DNA from: Euglena gracilis
Taxonomy: Eukaryota; Euglenida; Euglenophyceae; Euglenales
Length of the DNA stretch: 64,000 bases
Direction of reading: 5' to 3'
Assembly: GCA_039621445.1 (NCBI GenBank)
Contig: CP154955.1
Span: 55,619,341 to 55,683,340, forward strand
The notes below the pieces were generated by a model. That model worked only from the letters and a program-made list of their open reading frames with translations. It made no database searches and was not told the origin of the DNA. This document shows positions 43,201-51,370 of this stretch, piece after piece; position 1 is the first letter of the stretch; every line of letters begins with the position of its first letter. The position numbers and the translations under genes are program-made.

Positions 43201-43518
43201 TTTTTAACAATGAGGTATTTGATATCTTCGGACCCAGTTCCGGCCGGGGTACCTCATGGGGGGGTCAGCCAGCAGGCTTTTTCCAGCCACACCCAATTTC
43301 CCAGCCTCTCAGCTGACCCGCGGTCGCTGAGCAATGCCATGGCCAGCGTTTTTTAAGCAAAGGAACCCCCCATGTCCTCTGTTTGTCCCGCCCTTCCCCC
43401 GGCCCAGGGTTGCTGGCGCAGTACCTCGGCTGCCCGTACCCCGTGCGCTATGACCCGCAGCGGCGCCAGATTGTGGCGGACCGGCCCCCGGATGGCCGGG
43501 CCCCCGCCCGCTCCCCAG
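31992..43518 (+). CDS. Large P-loop GTPase with N-terminal membrane segment (multi-exon gene, 3' end uncertain)
   Basis: Twelve exons are joined by eleven GT-AG introns, all phase-consistent: 31992-32128, 32478-32526, 34021-34114, 34810-34899, 35350-35430, 36490-36599, 37539-37658, 38034-38102, 39364-39453, 39750-39808, 40353-40459 and 43408-43518. The product starts MQSLTPRAWVAVGCSVAAAA, a likely signal anchor or membrane helix. Then come a P-loop GEFKVGKTFLINHL (G1), HTRG (switch I Thr, G2), VVWIDTAGRG (G3), strand ADVRIVVVSN, strand DLLIVVHNYSRIGD (position of G4, but VHN instead of NKxD), and SDVPIYHLFLGQEGTPAGNK. It therefore looks like a large dynamin/GBP-like or other TRAFAC-type GTPase that may act at a membrane. 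I do not recognise a named family. It may continue beyond 43518 (candidate at 47821), or stop at a TAG just after that donor. Confidence 0.75.
32478..32526 (+). CDS. GTPase exon 2
   Basis: The acceptor GGAAAAG precedes 32478 and a strong donor CTTCAG/GTAAGT lies at 32527. It encodes GEANHELVLTRLRELQ in phase with both neighbours. Confidence 0.6.
32952..33412. repeat. CCACA pentanucleotide satellite, about 460 bp
   Basis: Nearly uninterrupted CCACA units have CCACG variants clustered at 33107-33137, 33257-33320 and 33340-33400. It lies inside the GTPase intron 32527-34020. The long Val/Trp/Cys/Gly and Thr/Pro/His ORFs here are artefacts of this array. Confidence 0.97.
33444..34003. mobile_element. 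hAT-like MITE with exact 8-bp duplication, 560 bp
   Basis: CAGGGCTGAACAG at the left and the right end TTCCCGTTCTGCCCTG are inverted but diverged. The exact duplication ATCTACCC lies at 33436-33443 and 34004-34011. The interior repeats 30748-31333. Its right duplication ends 9 bp before the first base of GTPase exon 3, so it occupies the acceptor-proximal end of the intron. Confidence 0.92.
34021..34114 (+). CDS. GTPase exon 3
   Basis: The acceptor GCATTGCAG precedes 34021 and the donor is TGTG followed by GTGTGC at 34115, phase 1. It encodes VIDVCGSPERVPWTVEIATE and YEPDLDALGVC, leading directly into the P-loop exon. Confidence 0.78.
34810..34899 (+). CDS. GTPase exon 4: P-loop
   Basis: The acceptor CATTCGCAG precedes 34810 and the donor is CCGAG followed by GTGTGTG at 34900. 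It encodes VLGEFKVGKTFLINHLCNLN then CSVESAHTRG. GEFKVGKT is a GxxxxGK[ST] Walker A loop. HTRG supplies a switch I threonine in the position usual for large GTPases. Confidence 0.88.
35350..35430 (+). CDS. GTPase exon 5: DTAG motif
   Basis: The acceptor GGGCCAG precedes 35350 and the donor is CGACA followed by GTGTGTG at 35431. It encodes LSFKRGRLPRNQVVWIDTAG followed by RGCPYD. VVWIDTAG is the beta strand plus G3 (DxxG) motif. It joins HTRG of the previous exon to give the usual HTRGL spacing. Confidence 0.85.
36490..36599 (+). CDS. GTPase exon 6: switch II helix and next strand
   Basis: The acceptor GCTGTACAG precedes 36490 and the donor is CTCCGG followed by GTCCTC at 36600. It encodes RRETVEERSSAENLLSELAY followed by GLADVRIVVVSN. 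This helix-then-VVV strand is the expected element after G3. Confidence 0.82.
37026..37141. mobile_element. Short TIR element, 116 bp
   Basis: CAGGGAATTCCTTAAAGC at the left and CTTTAGAAATTCCCCG at the right are inverted, with mismatches. Flanking octamers TTTTCCAC and ATTTCAAC agree at six positions. The centre has a GGGGTCC/GGACCCC palindrome, making it a very short relative of the CAGGG families. Confidence 0.6.
37539..37658 (+). CDS. GTPase exon 7
   Basis: The acceptor TGGTACAG precedes 37539 and the donor is ATCCAG followed by GTTTTG at 37659, both phase 0. It encodes DQEFILSTHKQIKEDARPGK then a segment ending RTSLLVIQ. It follows the VVVSN strand as the DQ-F helix does in related GTPases. 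Confidence 0.78.
38034..38102 (+). CDS. GTPase exon 8: VVHN strand
   Basis: The acceptor CCACACAG precedes 38034 and the donor is TTCCAG followed by GTTTGC at 38103. It encodes DLLIVVHNYSRIGDPKVLQT. The hydrophobic strand ending VVHN stands where NKxD (G4) would be. The lost Lys and Asp suggest altered nucleotide specificity. Confidence 0.78.
39364..39453 (+). CDS. GTPase exon 9
   Basis: The acceptor TCATAG precedes 39364 and the donor is ACCGG followed by GTCCTC at 39454 (TGG/GTGGAC is an alternative). It encodes EDVVRRFNIQEVRIPYRFHD then AAQKILWVDR, in phase with both neighbours. Confidence 0.75.
39750..39808 (+). CDS. GTPase exon 10
   Basis: The acceptor TCCCCCAG precedes 39750 and the donor is AACAA followed by GTATGT at 39809, phase 2. 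It encodes SDVPIYHLFLGQEGTPAGNK, including the split Lys. The strand-turn pattern resembles the last beta strand of the GTPase fold. Confidence 0.78.
40100..40230. repeat. CGCA/CA microsatellite
   Basis: GCACGCACGCACGC units grade into CACACACA. It lies in the GTPase intron before exon 11 and produces repetitive His/Thr/Arg ORFs on one strand. Confidence 0.95.
40353..40459 (+). CDS. GTPase exon 11
   Basis: The acceptor GGGCTGCAG precedes 40353 and the donor is CGCCG followed by GTGTGC at 40460. It encodes FNEQTFNAIFDLCVDRLGYH followed by an amphipathic helix ending DAVQLANA. The first base completes the Lys codon from exon 10, giving AGNKFNEQTF. Confidence 0.8.
40674..40826. repeat. GCGTCCCGGATT repeat copy
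   Basis: This is the second copy of the sequence at 30347-30483, sharing GTCCCGGATT, GACCAAAGGAAAATTTCACA and GTGTGGGGGTGGTTGAGCCA. It leads straight into the tandem array that follows. Confidence 0.6.
40826..41160. repeat. Tandem array of an approximately 80-bp unit
   Basis: The unit contains GTTGGGCAACAAAGGGGATTTG, CCCCCCAAAACGGGTGGGTTA, CACAAGGGATTTTGTTATTTT and GGGGCCCTCGAACA. About four to five partly rearranged units follow one another. One has an inserted T-run near 41030. Confidence 0.85.
41200..41400. repeat. GTCGACC/CGACCGAGGGCGACC palindromic array
   Basis: GGTCGACC, GGGCGACC and their complements recur at least ten times in both orientations, for example GGGGTCGACCATGGTCGCCC and CGACCATGGTCGACCCCCAC. 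This is a dense set of nested inverted repeats with no ORF support. Confidence 0.75.
41480..42070. repeat. GTTATTTGGGGGG-family cluster
   Basis: Alternating CCCCCAAATAACACCCCC and GGGTGTTATTTGGGGGG blocks are followed by a second family with GACCCATGAAATGRACC and CCATGAATAAGACCCCCC, present in about three copies. It is related to the AAATAATACCCCC repeats. Confidence 0.6.
42150..42838. repeat. Mixed repeat fragments in the GTPase intron
   Basis: 42150-42290 resembles the 12600-12880 repeat. 42540-42660 carries the internal part of the CAGGGCGGTCC MITE (GGATGAGCGATGGTCCAAGG). 42727-42838 (AACAGCGCCAGGCCAGAAG) recurs at 61452-61558. No complete element can be delimited. Confidence 0.5.
43408..43518 (+). 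CDS. GTPase exon 12
   Basis: The acceptor CGGCCCAG precedes 43408 in phase 1, giving LANAGLLAQYLGCPYPVRYD and then QRRQIVADRP. The CCCCAG/GTCTGG donor at 43519 also leaves phase 1. If it is not used, the reading frame ends SPGLGWCRAS at a TAG near 43545, a plausible natural C-terminus. Confidence 0.7.
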
Positions 43519-43658
43519 GTCTGGGGTGGTGTAGGGCCTCGTAGGTGGCTGTGGGTTGTGGTGGTTCTTTTTCACCCCCCCGGATCACTCCTAACTGCCC
43601 CCGAGGTTGGCATTAAGAGTTATTCTGCCATATATATTTTATGTTTGTATATAAGAAC

Positions 43659-43932
43659 CAGGGTTTTTTTTTAGTTGTGGACCCCCGGGGGGGGTAGTGG
43701 GTGGGTCCGGCCGAGCCCCCCCCCCCCCCCAGAGGGGTTCCCCCGGATGGGGTGGGATATGCTTTGCCAAAGGCGCCGAAAATTTTTGAAAAGTGCTATT
43801 TTTAGCACTTTTCACGTTTTTTTCGGCCATTTTTTTTTGTGGGTCCCCGGGACCCCCCCCCCCCCCAGCGGGGCCCCCCAGGGGGTGGGTGAGTGGGGGG
43901 CCCCCCTCCCCCCCAGTCTTAAAAAACCCCTG
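43659..43932. mobile_element. hAT-like MITE with exact 8-bp duplication, 274 bp
   Basis: CAGGGTTTTTTTTTAGT at the left and TCTTAAAAAACCCCTG at the right are inverted. The exact duplication ATAAGAAC lies at 43651-43658 and 43933-43940. The core GGCGCCGAAAATTTTTGAAAAGTGC is shared with 60658-60866 and, loosely, with 4188-4639. Confidence 0.93.
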
Positions 43933-43957
43933 ATAAGAACCTGTTAAACCCCCATTA

Positions 43958-44310
43958 AAAAGTGCAGGGGTGCGCACATTTTAGGGACGTAGTTTCGGAC
44001 CCCGAGGGGTGCGCACTTATTGGGGCACTGCGCACTTATTAGGGCAAAGCCCAAACTATTTACTTTTTACCCACTCAATTTCAGTTTTTCCCCTCTTTGA
44101 AATGTCAAGCAATTAGTCAAGTGATTATGTGTCAATTTTGGGCTTGGACGATAGAAATATTTGGTCTGAGAAGGACAGTTCTGAGGATTGTGCGTCCTTT
44201 TCCTACCTGAGATGTGACAGTGATTTTTTCTTTGGGGGGTGCGCACTTTTTAGGGCACTGCGCACACTTAGGGCAGTGCGCACTTATTGGGGGGGGTTAT
44301 ATGGTAAGTC
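43958..44310. repeat. GTGCGCAC-family repeat copy
   Basis: GTGCGCACATTTTAGGGACG, GGGTGCGCACTTATTGGGGC and GGGTGCGCACTTTTTAGGGC match the family at 6107 and 62185. A unique stretch at about 44060-44220 separates the two ends. Confidence 0.65.
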
Positions 44311-45339
44311 AACCCTCAGCGGTGAACGCTACGTTGAACATACAATCAGCCAGGCACCCGCCGACCTCCCAGGGGAGTAGAGTGACTGAATGTTTTTTTT
44401 TCTTTCAGAGTGACTGACTAGTCTTTGGCCCAGACCCCTTCCCTGGGGGGGGGGTCAGTTGAAAACCACCAAAGTTGTCTGCTGCCAAAATTTGGCCATT
44501 TTTCTGTACATTTACGTTCAATTTCTCTTAGATTCTGGAGTGTCCGAACCCCACCTCGTGGGGCTGACCGACTGGTTTTTGGAAGAGTGGAAGTGACCCC
44601 CCCCCACGGGGGTCGGTAAAAAATGCTTGATGCTGAAACGTTTCTACATTTCCCGCCTAACCACTACGAACCACTAGAACCATACGTGCCCACCTCCGCC
44701 ATCTTCTCGGTTCGGCCGCTGGGAGGGAGGCCGCACACTGTTCCCTGGGATGCCGGTGCTGCTCCATCGTAGACCGACTGCCTCCCCCGCCCGCATTGGT
44801 CAGAGAACGGCGGACATCAGATCAAAGAGCACTCAAACAGTTCGCTTGGCTTTTTTGGGGGGCAGGAAATCTGGTATCTCGCTTTCTAGCATTTCCCTTT
44901 TTAAGTTCAGAGTGAAAACCGAGCTTCTCATAGACAGAAATGTCCCACTTTTAGACAATACGTTTCACACAATGACCAGTTGCCTGTCAGATTTCTGCGC
45001 GCTGGACCCCCTGCCTCCCTTATTCTTTCAGGCCCCCTGCTTTTGGACGTGTTTCTTCAGCCAGCAATCTTTATCAACAATACTCGGGTTCAGTTGTAAT
45101 GATGTCATTTTTTTTGAAATTGGATTCAGTGTCGAATGCACCGAAGTCATAATAATTTTAATTTTGCATTATATGAAGGGTAACTGAGCTGCTGTTCTTG
45201 TCAATCCCCCCCGTCCAACCTATTCTTTCCGTGAGCTCCGTGCCACACATTAGTGTGTGCCGCGTTTACCCCTATGCTTTGCCCTTTGACCCTGTTCGCC
45301 TGTACGGGCCTCAACTTTCAACATTGTGCTGGCTGCGCG

Positions 45340-45400
45340 CGCGCGCGCGCGTGTGTGTGGGTGGGTGGGTGGGTGGGTGGGTGGGTGGGTGGGTCGGTGG
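45340..45400. repeat. GC/GT/GGGT microsatellite
   Basis: (GC)n passes into (GT)n and then about ten GGGT units. Confidence 0.95.
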
Positions 45401-45472
45401 TTGGCTGTAAGCCCTTTCAACAAAAAAACATGGCAATCATGACAATCAAAGCAGCAGTCAGGCAAGACCAAG

Positions 45473-45560
45473 CACCTATAGTCAAAATGGCCGAAAATGG
45501 CCGAAAATGGCCGAAAATTGCCGAAAATGGCCGAAAATGAATTTTTGGGCTCTATAGGTG
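45473..45560. mobile_element. CACCTATAG-bounded micro-element
   Basis: CACCTATAG at 45473-45481 and its exact complement CTATAGGTG at 45552-45560 enclose about five units of AAAATGGCCG. A further array of the same decamer follows immediately at 45566-45615. Confidence 0.65.
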
Positions 45561-46055
45561 GGGTCCCGAAAATGGCCGAAAATGGCCGAAAATGGCCGAA
45601 AATGGCCGAAAATGAGAAAAAAATCATTGCAAATACTGAACAAGATACTGAACAAGATGCAGATGCTGGACAAGATGTATATGCTGCAGAAATTGGGCAA
45701 TTGGGTGAGCGCATTTGATGTCAATATTTCAACATTGTGTGCTGATCACATGTTTGCGTGCTTTTGCTCTGAGCTCAAGCCGAGCGCAATTTCTTCCAAT
45801 TTCGCCACATCCAGACGGATGATCATCTCATCATGACAGATGAAATTTAACATCAAGGCTTCTTTGAAGTGATGGATTTGTGCCATTTAGATTTTTCACA
45901 ATATTGCAACCAATTTTTTTGACCTCTTTAATCCCTGAGCACCCATTCAAACGCTCTTTGGATGTGTTGATTTGTTGCTCACAACTACTTTCACGTTGCA
46001 TGAATAATCAAATGCATTGTTGGTATGAAAGGATTTTAAGGTAATTTTACCCCCC

Positions 46056-46151
46056 CACCTATAGGAAAAAATGGCCGAAAATGGCCGAAAATGGCCGAAA
46101 ATGGCCGAAAATGGCCGAAAATGGCAAAAATTGGGGTGTCAACTATAGGTG
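46056..46151. mobile_element. CACCTATAG-bounded micro-element, second copy
   Basis: CACCTATAG at 46056-46064 and CTATAGGTG at 46143-46151 again enclose tandem AAAATGGCCG units. The outer sequence CTATAGGTGCTTGGGCAAGACC is the inverse of AAGACCAAGCACCTATAG before the first copy. Confidence 0.65.
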
Positions 46152-47820
46152 CTTGGGCAAGACCACCGACAATAACTCCTTTGTTTCAAGATCACTGGAA
46201 ATAATGTCCTGGAGGTTGACCCTGCACACCTTTCAAACAAAACCGCGCGCATCCTCTGCCACCCAAGGCTCATTTTTGGGACACGAAGGACGATGCCTGG
46301 TTTCACCAACATCCTTGTGCTCCACCCTTGCCCTGAACTCTCATTGCCATTGTTTAGCGTGCTGTACCCCCCCCCAACGTTATCCACCAGTTGCTCGTGT
46401 TTGGGTTTCTGAAAACCGGCCCCTGGCTGCTTATATTTGACAAGGAGGCATTAAACCCCCGCCCCAATTAGAAGCCCCCCGGGGCTACTATTTGGTCACT
46501 CTGCGGAAAACCCGAGGGGGGGGGCTTCTAATTGGGGACCCTTTTTCTAAAGGAAAAGGCTTCGGCCGGCGGCCGATCCGGGCATCGAAAGGGGTCCAAA
46601 TTTAAATATTTGCAGGACGCATTTTTTCGAGTTTTGGGTGGATAGGCCACGTTTCAAGCATATCAGATATCAATTTTGTTCCCAATGGCGACCTACTTTT
46701 GTGGAGATTTTTGGAGTTTTTCACCATTTTTCGGAATAATTTTGGCCAACTTTGTTGGCCGGCTTGGTCGGGGGGCGGGGGGCTGTTATTTGGATTTTTG
46801 GCGGGGAAACTGTGGGGGGGGGCTTTTAATTGGGGGCGGTGGTTTATTATTTTTGTTGAAAATTTCATTTTTTAAAGTTCTTAAGGCACTTTGAAGGGTT
46901 TTTTTTAAAGGTTTTTAAAGCAATTTGAGAATTTTGGGAATTTTTTTTAAGGCATCTATTTTCCATGTTACAACAAAGAGCCACCTGGGCATAGAACCAA
47001 TGCCTGGTTGAAAATCAAGAAGCCCAAAAACTTTTGACTTTTGGGTAGATTGACAATGTTCCACCAATGCCAGAAATCATCCCCCCCCCCGGAGTTGGAT
47101 TGTTTTTGCCGTGATTTTGCGACTTCTTTTTTGCTCGAAATCGAAAATTTTCCTGGACGAATTTTGTAAGGTTTTTAAGGTTTTTTTAAATATAATGTAT
47201 GTTGGAAAGCTGCTTTTTATGCCGTTCCACTGTCATTTAAATGACAATTTTTGCATCGCGCCCAGTACAGGCTCGCATGTGTGGTTGCTTCTATTTGGCA
47301 GGAGTTTAACAGAGATGAAGTGTGAGATGAACCTGTTGGAATTGTGGTTTAATAACAACTGTGAAGGCAGACCTACTGTTTATTTTGATTTTGCAGGGTT
47401 ACACCAAAGTTTTACAGAATGCCAAAATCACATAGGTGCAGGGTAATCCAGACAGGGGCTGGGAGAGGGGGGGGTAAGAATGAAGAAGTGGAAGGCGTTT
47501 TGGCTTTCAGGACTGTACAGGTTTGATTGCTGGCACGCCTCCTTGGGAGCCGTTTTCACAGCAAGCCGTGCTATCATTTTTTCACCATACCTGGATTTCG
47601 GATTCAAATAAATCATCGCGCAAAATCAGGTTAAATCATATAAGCACGAAAAAAATAATGTAAAACACATATGGAATCTCAATCTCAAGTAATTTTTTAA
47701 AAAACGCCGGTGTGATGTGGATAAATATGCGTGCAGTTGTGTTGGTGTAGGTGTATGCGTCTTGTGTACCTCCGGATGTCTCCGTGTTGTTGCCCTGTGG
47801 TCGAAACGCCCCCTCCACAG

Positions 47821-47945
47821 GCTGGGCCCCCCCTCAGCTCCTGGGCTTCTCAGGTGGCTCTTACGCGCTGGTGTGGCTTCCTTGCCGAACTCTCCAAACT
47901 GGCCAAGCAACTCAGAGACGAACAAACGACATCGGGTGCCTGTGG
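47821..47945 (+). CDS. Candidate exon (gene assignment uncertain)
   Basis: An acceptor CCTCCACAG precedes 47821. In phase 1, as required after 43518, it reads WAPPQLLGFSGGSYALVWLP and stays open. With the alternative acceptor TCTCAG before 47854 it reads VALTRWCGFLAELSKLAKQL, a convincing amphipathic helix, but in another phase. It could be a later exon of the GTPase or an early exon of the next gene. Confidence 0.35.
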
Positions 47946-48987
47946 CGGGTTGCATATAAGCCAGATGAGGCGTAAGCTCGAGAGAGGGTTTGTGTGGTGG
48001 GATTTGATGGGTGTGAGTACCCCAAAAGCTGATCCCTCCCTTTTGCAACTCCAATCGTTTTGTCAAGGTATCATCCAAGTGAACACTGCCATAATGAACG
48101 CAGATGCGCTCATTTGGGAAACTGCAAACCAATCCATGGGATAGAACCGTGCGTCACCAGTAGTGGGCAACTTTTGTTTCCACCTTGGTGTGGTTGGTGG
48201 GCATTGTCATCGCCAACCAGAAAATGGGACAAGACATCGATTTGCAAAAAACAAACAAACGGCAAATACAAAAAGGACCACTAAAGATGGTACCTGATGC
48301 GTGATGCCCTGCCAGTATGGGTTGACAACCAAGTTCAGAGCAGCTGGGGATGTCGACACATCCACAGACATAGTCACAGCTTGGCATATTGGTGGGTTTT
48401 GCAAAATTGTTTTTGAGATTGCTGGATGTTAGGCGGTGCATCTCGCACTTATGCTTTTTTTGGTCGATTTGCGCATTTTCGCAAACCGACCAAAAACCAC
48501 TTTGAGCACCAGCGTTGCAAGGGGTGAGAGCTAGAGGCAGCAGGATTGGACAGAGTACGGGCGATTTCTCGTTTTGGGCACCGGCTCTCCCGGGAATTAC
48601 GTGTTGCTGAGCTCTTACCTCTTTAGAGTAAGAGCGAAGCTTGCCACCCCGGCGACGGGGGTCCGCCCCCCCCCCCCCGCCCCCCCCTGGGTAGGTCGGG
48701 GCACCTGAGGATTATCCATGTGATTGGATTTCCTGGCCCCCAAAGTGAATAGCCTGTAGGTTAGGGGACGATCCCTAGTTTCACCAGAGCTCTCGGGTTA
48801 CCCGCAACTTCCCGTCAGTCCGGAGATATGCCCCGAGCAAAAAAGTTGTCTACCGTTTTTTTTCCCGGGGAAATTGCAGGGTCAGTTTGGGGTCAAAAAA
48901 TCGAAAAATTCCAAATATCTCGAAAACGCTGCGGAGTTGAGAAAAGTAAAGAGGACCTCCTTCCACAACTTTGGGACGCCCGATCGA

Positions 48988-49145
48988 TCGGTTTGGGCCA
49001 ACTCCTCGCCTAGGCCGAGATACGGCCGTTTTGTGGTTTTGGGCCAGTTTTGCCAGTTTTAGCCATTTCGGGCCTGTTCGGGGCCCGAAACCGTAAATTG
49101 GTCGTATCTCGGGCTAGACGAGGAGTTGGGACCCAAACCAGGGGG
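48988..49145. repeat. Imperfect inverted repeat (hairpin)
   Basis: GGTTTGGGCCAACTCCTCGC with GGCCGAGATACGGCC at about 48988-49027 is mirrored by CGTATCTCGG...GACGAGGAGTTGGG...CCCAAACC at about 49103-49140. The loop is about 75 bp and the arms match about 85%. Confidence 0.7.
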
Positions 49146-49289
49146 TAAATCATGAGGTTTGGGGGGGGGTTGACCGTTTTTTTGAGGTTCCCGGGGCCTG
49201 GTTGTGCGATTTTGGGCCAGTTTTGGGTATTCGGGGATCCCTGCGGGGGTCTGAGGGTGGTTGGGCGTCGTGGAGGCAGGTCGGGACCC

Positions 49290-49724
49290 AAAACTTTGAA
49301 AAAAAAATTGTTTTTGCTCAAAAACACTTTTTTTCACTTTAGAACATCAAAAAAAGTGTTTTTGAGCAAAAAAATTTCCGACCCAGACCCTCCCTTATGC
49401 CCCCCCCCTGGCTGGGCCCCGCCCTGGCCCTGGCTGGTGTACTTAGCCATTTTTGGGTCAAAAAGTCGAAAAAATTCGAAAAAAAATTTCTTTGCCAAAA
49501 CCATCTTTTTTGACCTCCCGGACCCGAAAAAAGTGTTTTTGGGCCGAAAATGAGCGTTTTTTGACCCGCCAGCGCCCCGTTTTGGGCCCGAATCCTTTGG
49601 ACTTTGGGTCATCTTCGGGTCAAAAAAGTCGAAAAAAATCGAAAGATTTTTTTTTGGCCCAAAACAATGTTTTTTTTGCCTCCCGGACCCCCCCCCCCCC
49701 ACCCCAAAAGAACCCCCCCCCCCC

Positions 49725-49759
<35 letters not shown>

Positions 49760-49830
49760 ACCCCCTCCCGGACCCGGAAAAGGTGTTTTTTGGGCTGAAA
49801 CTGAGCGTTTTCAACCCCCCCCCCCCGGCC
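49290..49830. repeat. TTTTTGACC/GGACCCGAAAAA repeats with long C-runs
   Basis: Motifs such as AAAAAAGTGTTTTTGGGCCG, AAAATGAGCGTTTTTTGACC and CCTCCCGGACCCG recur in tandem and inverted sense. A run of 33 C residues lies at 49727-49759. Related motifs are at 28290-28500 and 56870-57000. Confidence 0.6.
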
Positions 49831-50349
49831 CCAGACCGGGCTGGGCAGCCAGCCGAGCCGCTGGCCGGGCCGGGCTGGGGCCGGGCCAGGCCGGGGTGGT
49901 CTTCCAAAGAGCTCAGCCCTGCGTCACACCCTGGTTTTTTTGCTGCTCTGTGGGGTCGGAATGACACGAAAACTCCCGGACCTATCCCCCGGAAAATCTC
50001 CGGCAAAACCACCAAAACCTCAGTACCGCCTCCCTCCATCATTCCCTGCGTGACAACTGCCAGCGCCAGGTGGTGCTCTGGAGGTGGGTGGCAGGTCCAC
50101 CCCTTTGCTTGCTTTCTGAAGGTTTACGGCACGTTGTGGAGGTTTTGGAAGTTGGTTCCGAAAGGAGTGGAAGTGCACATGCCGCATAAACAATGGACTG
50201 TTCGATAATTCTGCCACTGGGGGTTGTTGACGAGAGGGATGCAGAACGCAGGAGGACTGCTACCGGTTCCCTGTTGAATTTGGTGGCAAGTTGCCATCAA
50301 TGCTCCACGAATGTTTAAGGCTCCGTGACACCCACACAACAGCACAAAT

Positions 50350-51370
50350 AATGTCGGTGTGCGCAAATGCGCACATGGACGATGTGCGCATTTGCGCACA
50401 CCGACCACTTTAATACCAACCAAGAGCCTCCAATGGCAGTGTGTTTTGAGCTGGAAAATGAATGTGAGAACACTGTGATAATATCTCCCTTGTATTCTTG
50501 TGGTGCTGGACCCCTCTGTTGAATGTTGCTGGTATGTTTGGGTGGCTGGTGTGCGCAAATGTGCACATCAACCATTAAAATGGTTGCTTTTCACAATTGT
50601 GGGTCACCAACCAAAATCCTTTTCATTTTGAAGCCTTGGCAACAGGGACTTCTGAGACAAGAGAAGGATCGAAACAGGAGGAGAGCAGTTTGTGAAGGTA
50701 TTGTGCTCAAAATGGTGGTGTTGAAAGGTGTGTCTCAGAAGGTCAATATGAAGTGTGGCAGAGTGCTGCATGATGTGGCCCCCTGAACACATGGATTTTC
50801 AAGTCAGCAGACACATCCATTTTCAGCCAGTCATTCTCGGACTGAAATACTGGGGGTGACGGGCACTTCTTAACGAAGTTTTTCGGGATAAAACCCGAAA
50901 ATGTTGTTTATTTTGTTGTTTCAGGGGCTAAGAAATGGTTTTTCACAGCTTCAATTGCCGATGCCCAAATTCGGGCCCACAGGCTGGTCATTCTGTTGTG
51001 TTTAAATTCTACAGAATATCTCCACTGAAGGATTTCCAAACTGCAACGGTGCCACACCCTCGAAATGGTACGTGTGTTAAGAGGTTGGTGTGCGCAGATG
51101 CGCAAACCGACCAACAGTCTGTTTTCGCATTTGCACAAGCCAACCACTTGTACAGTTTTACAAACGCATCAATTGCAGCTGCTGGGTGTCGTGTATACCA
51201 TATGCTGTGGCGATACCTGCTCTTAGGCGCCCTATTTACCAAAGTCCCTGCTTTCGTCTCCGCGTCCTGGGGTACCACATCACATCCTGCTTTCATTTTT
51301 GGGTTTTTGGGGTCATATCTTGTCCTTTTCATAAAAAATGTCGATGTGTGCATTTGCGCACATCGACAAA
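50350..51370. repeat. Second cluster of GCGCAAATGCGC-type palindromes
   Basis: A double palindrome at about 50357-50406 (GGTGTGCGCAAATGCGCACA and its inverse) is followed by variants near 50548, 51088, 51125 and 51345. The flanking CCGACC/GGTCGG differs from the AAGGAAC flank of the 22.4-24.0 kb cluster. A related single palindrome lies at about 48458-48490. Confidence 0.6.

Noticed and set aside
48500-48830. Possible structured RNA gene
   Set aside because: The sequence differs in texture from its surroundings (few homopolymers, small palindromes such as CTCTTAC...GTAAGAG). However, I could not match it to rRNA, tRNA, snRNA or a spliced-leader RNA.
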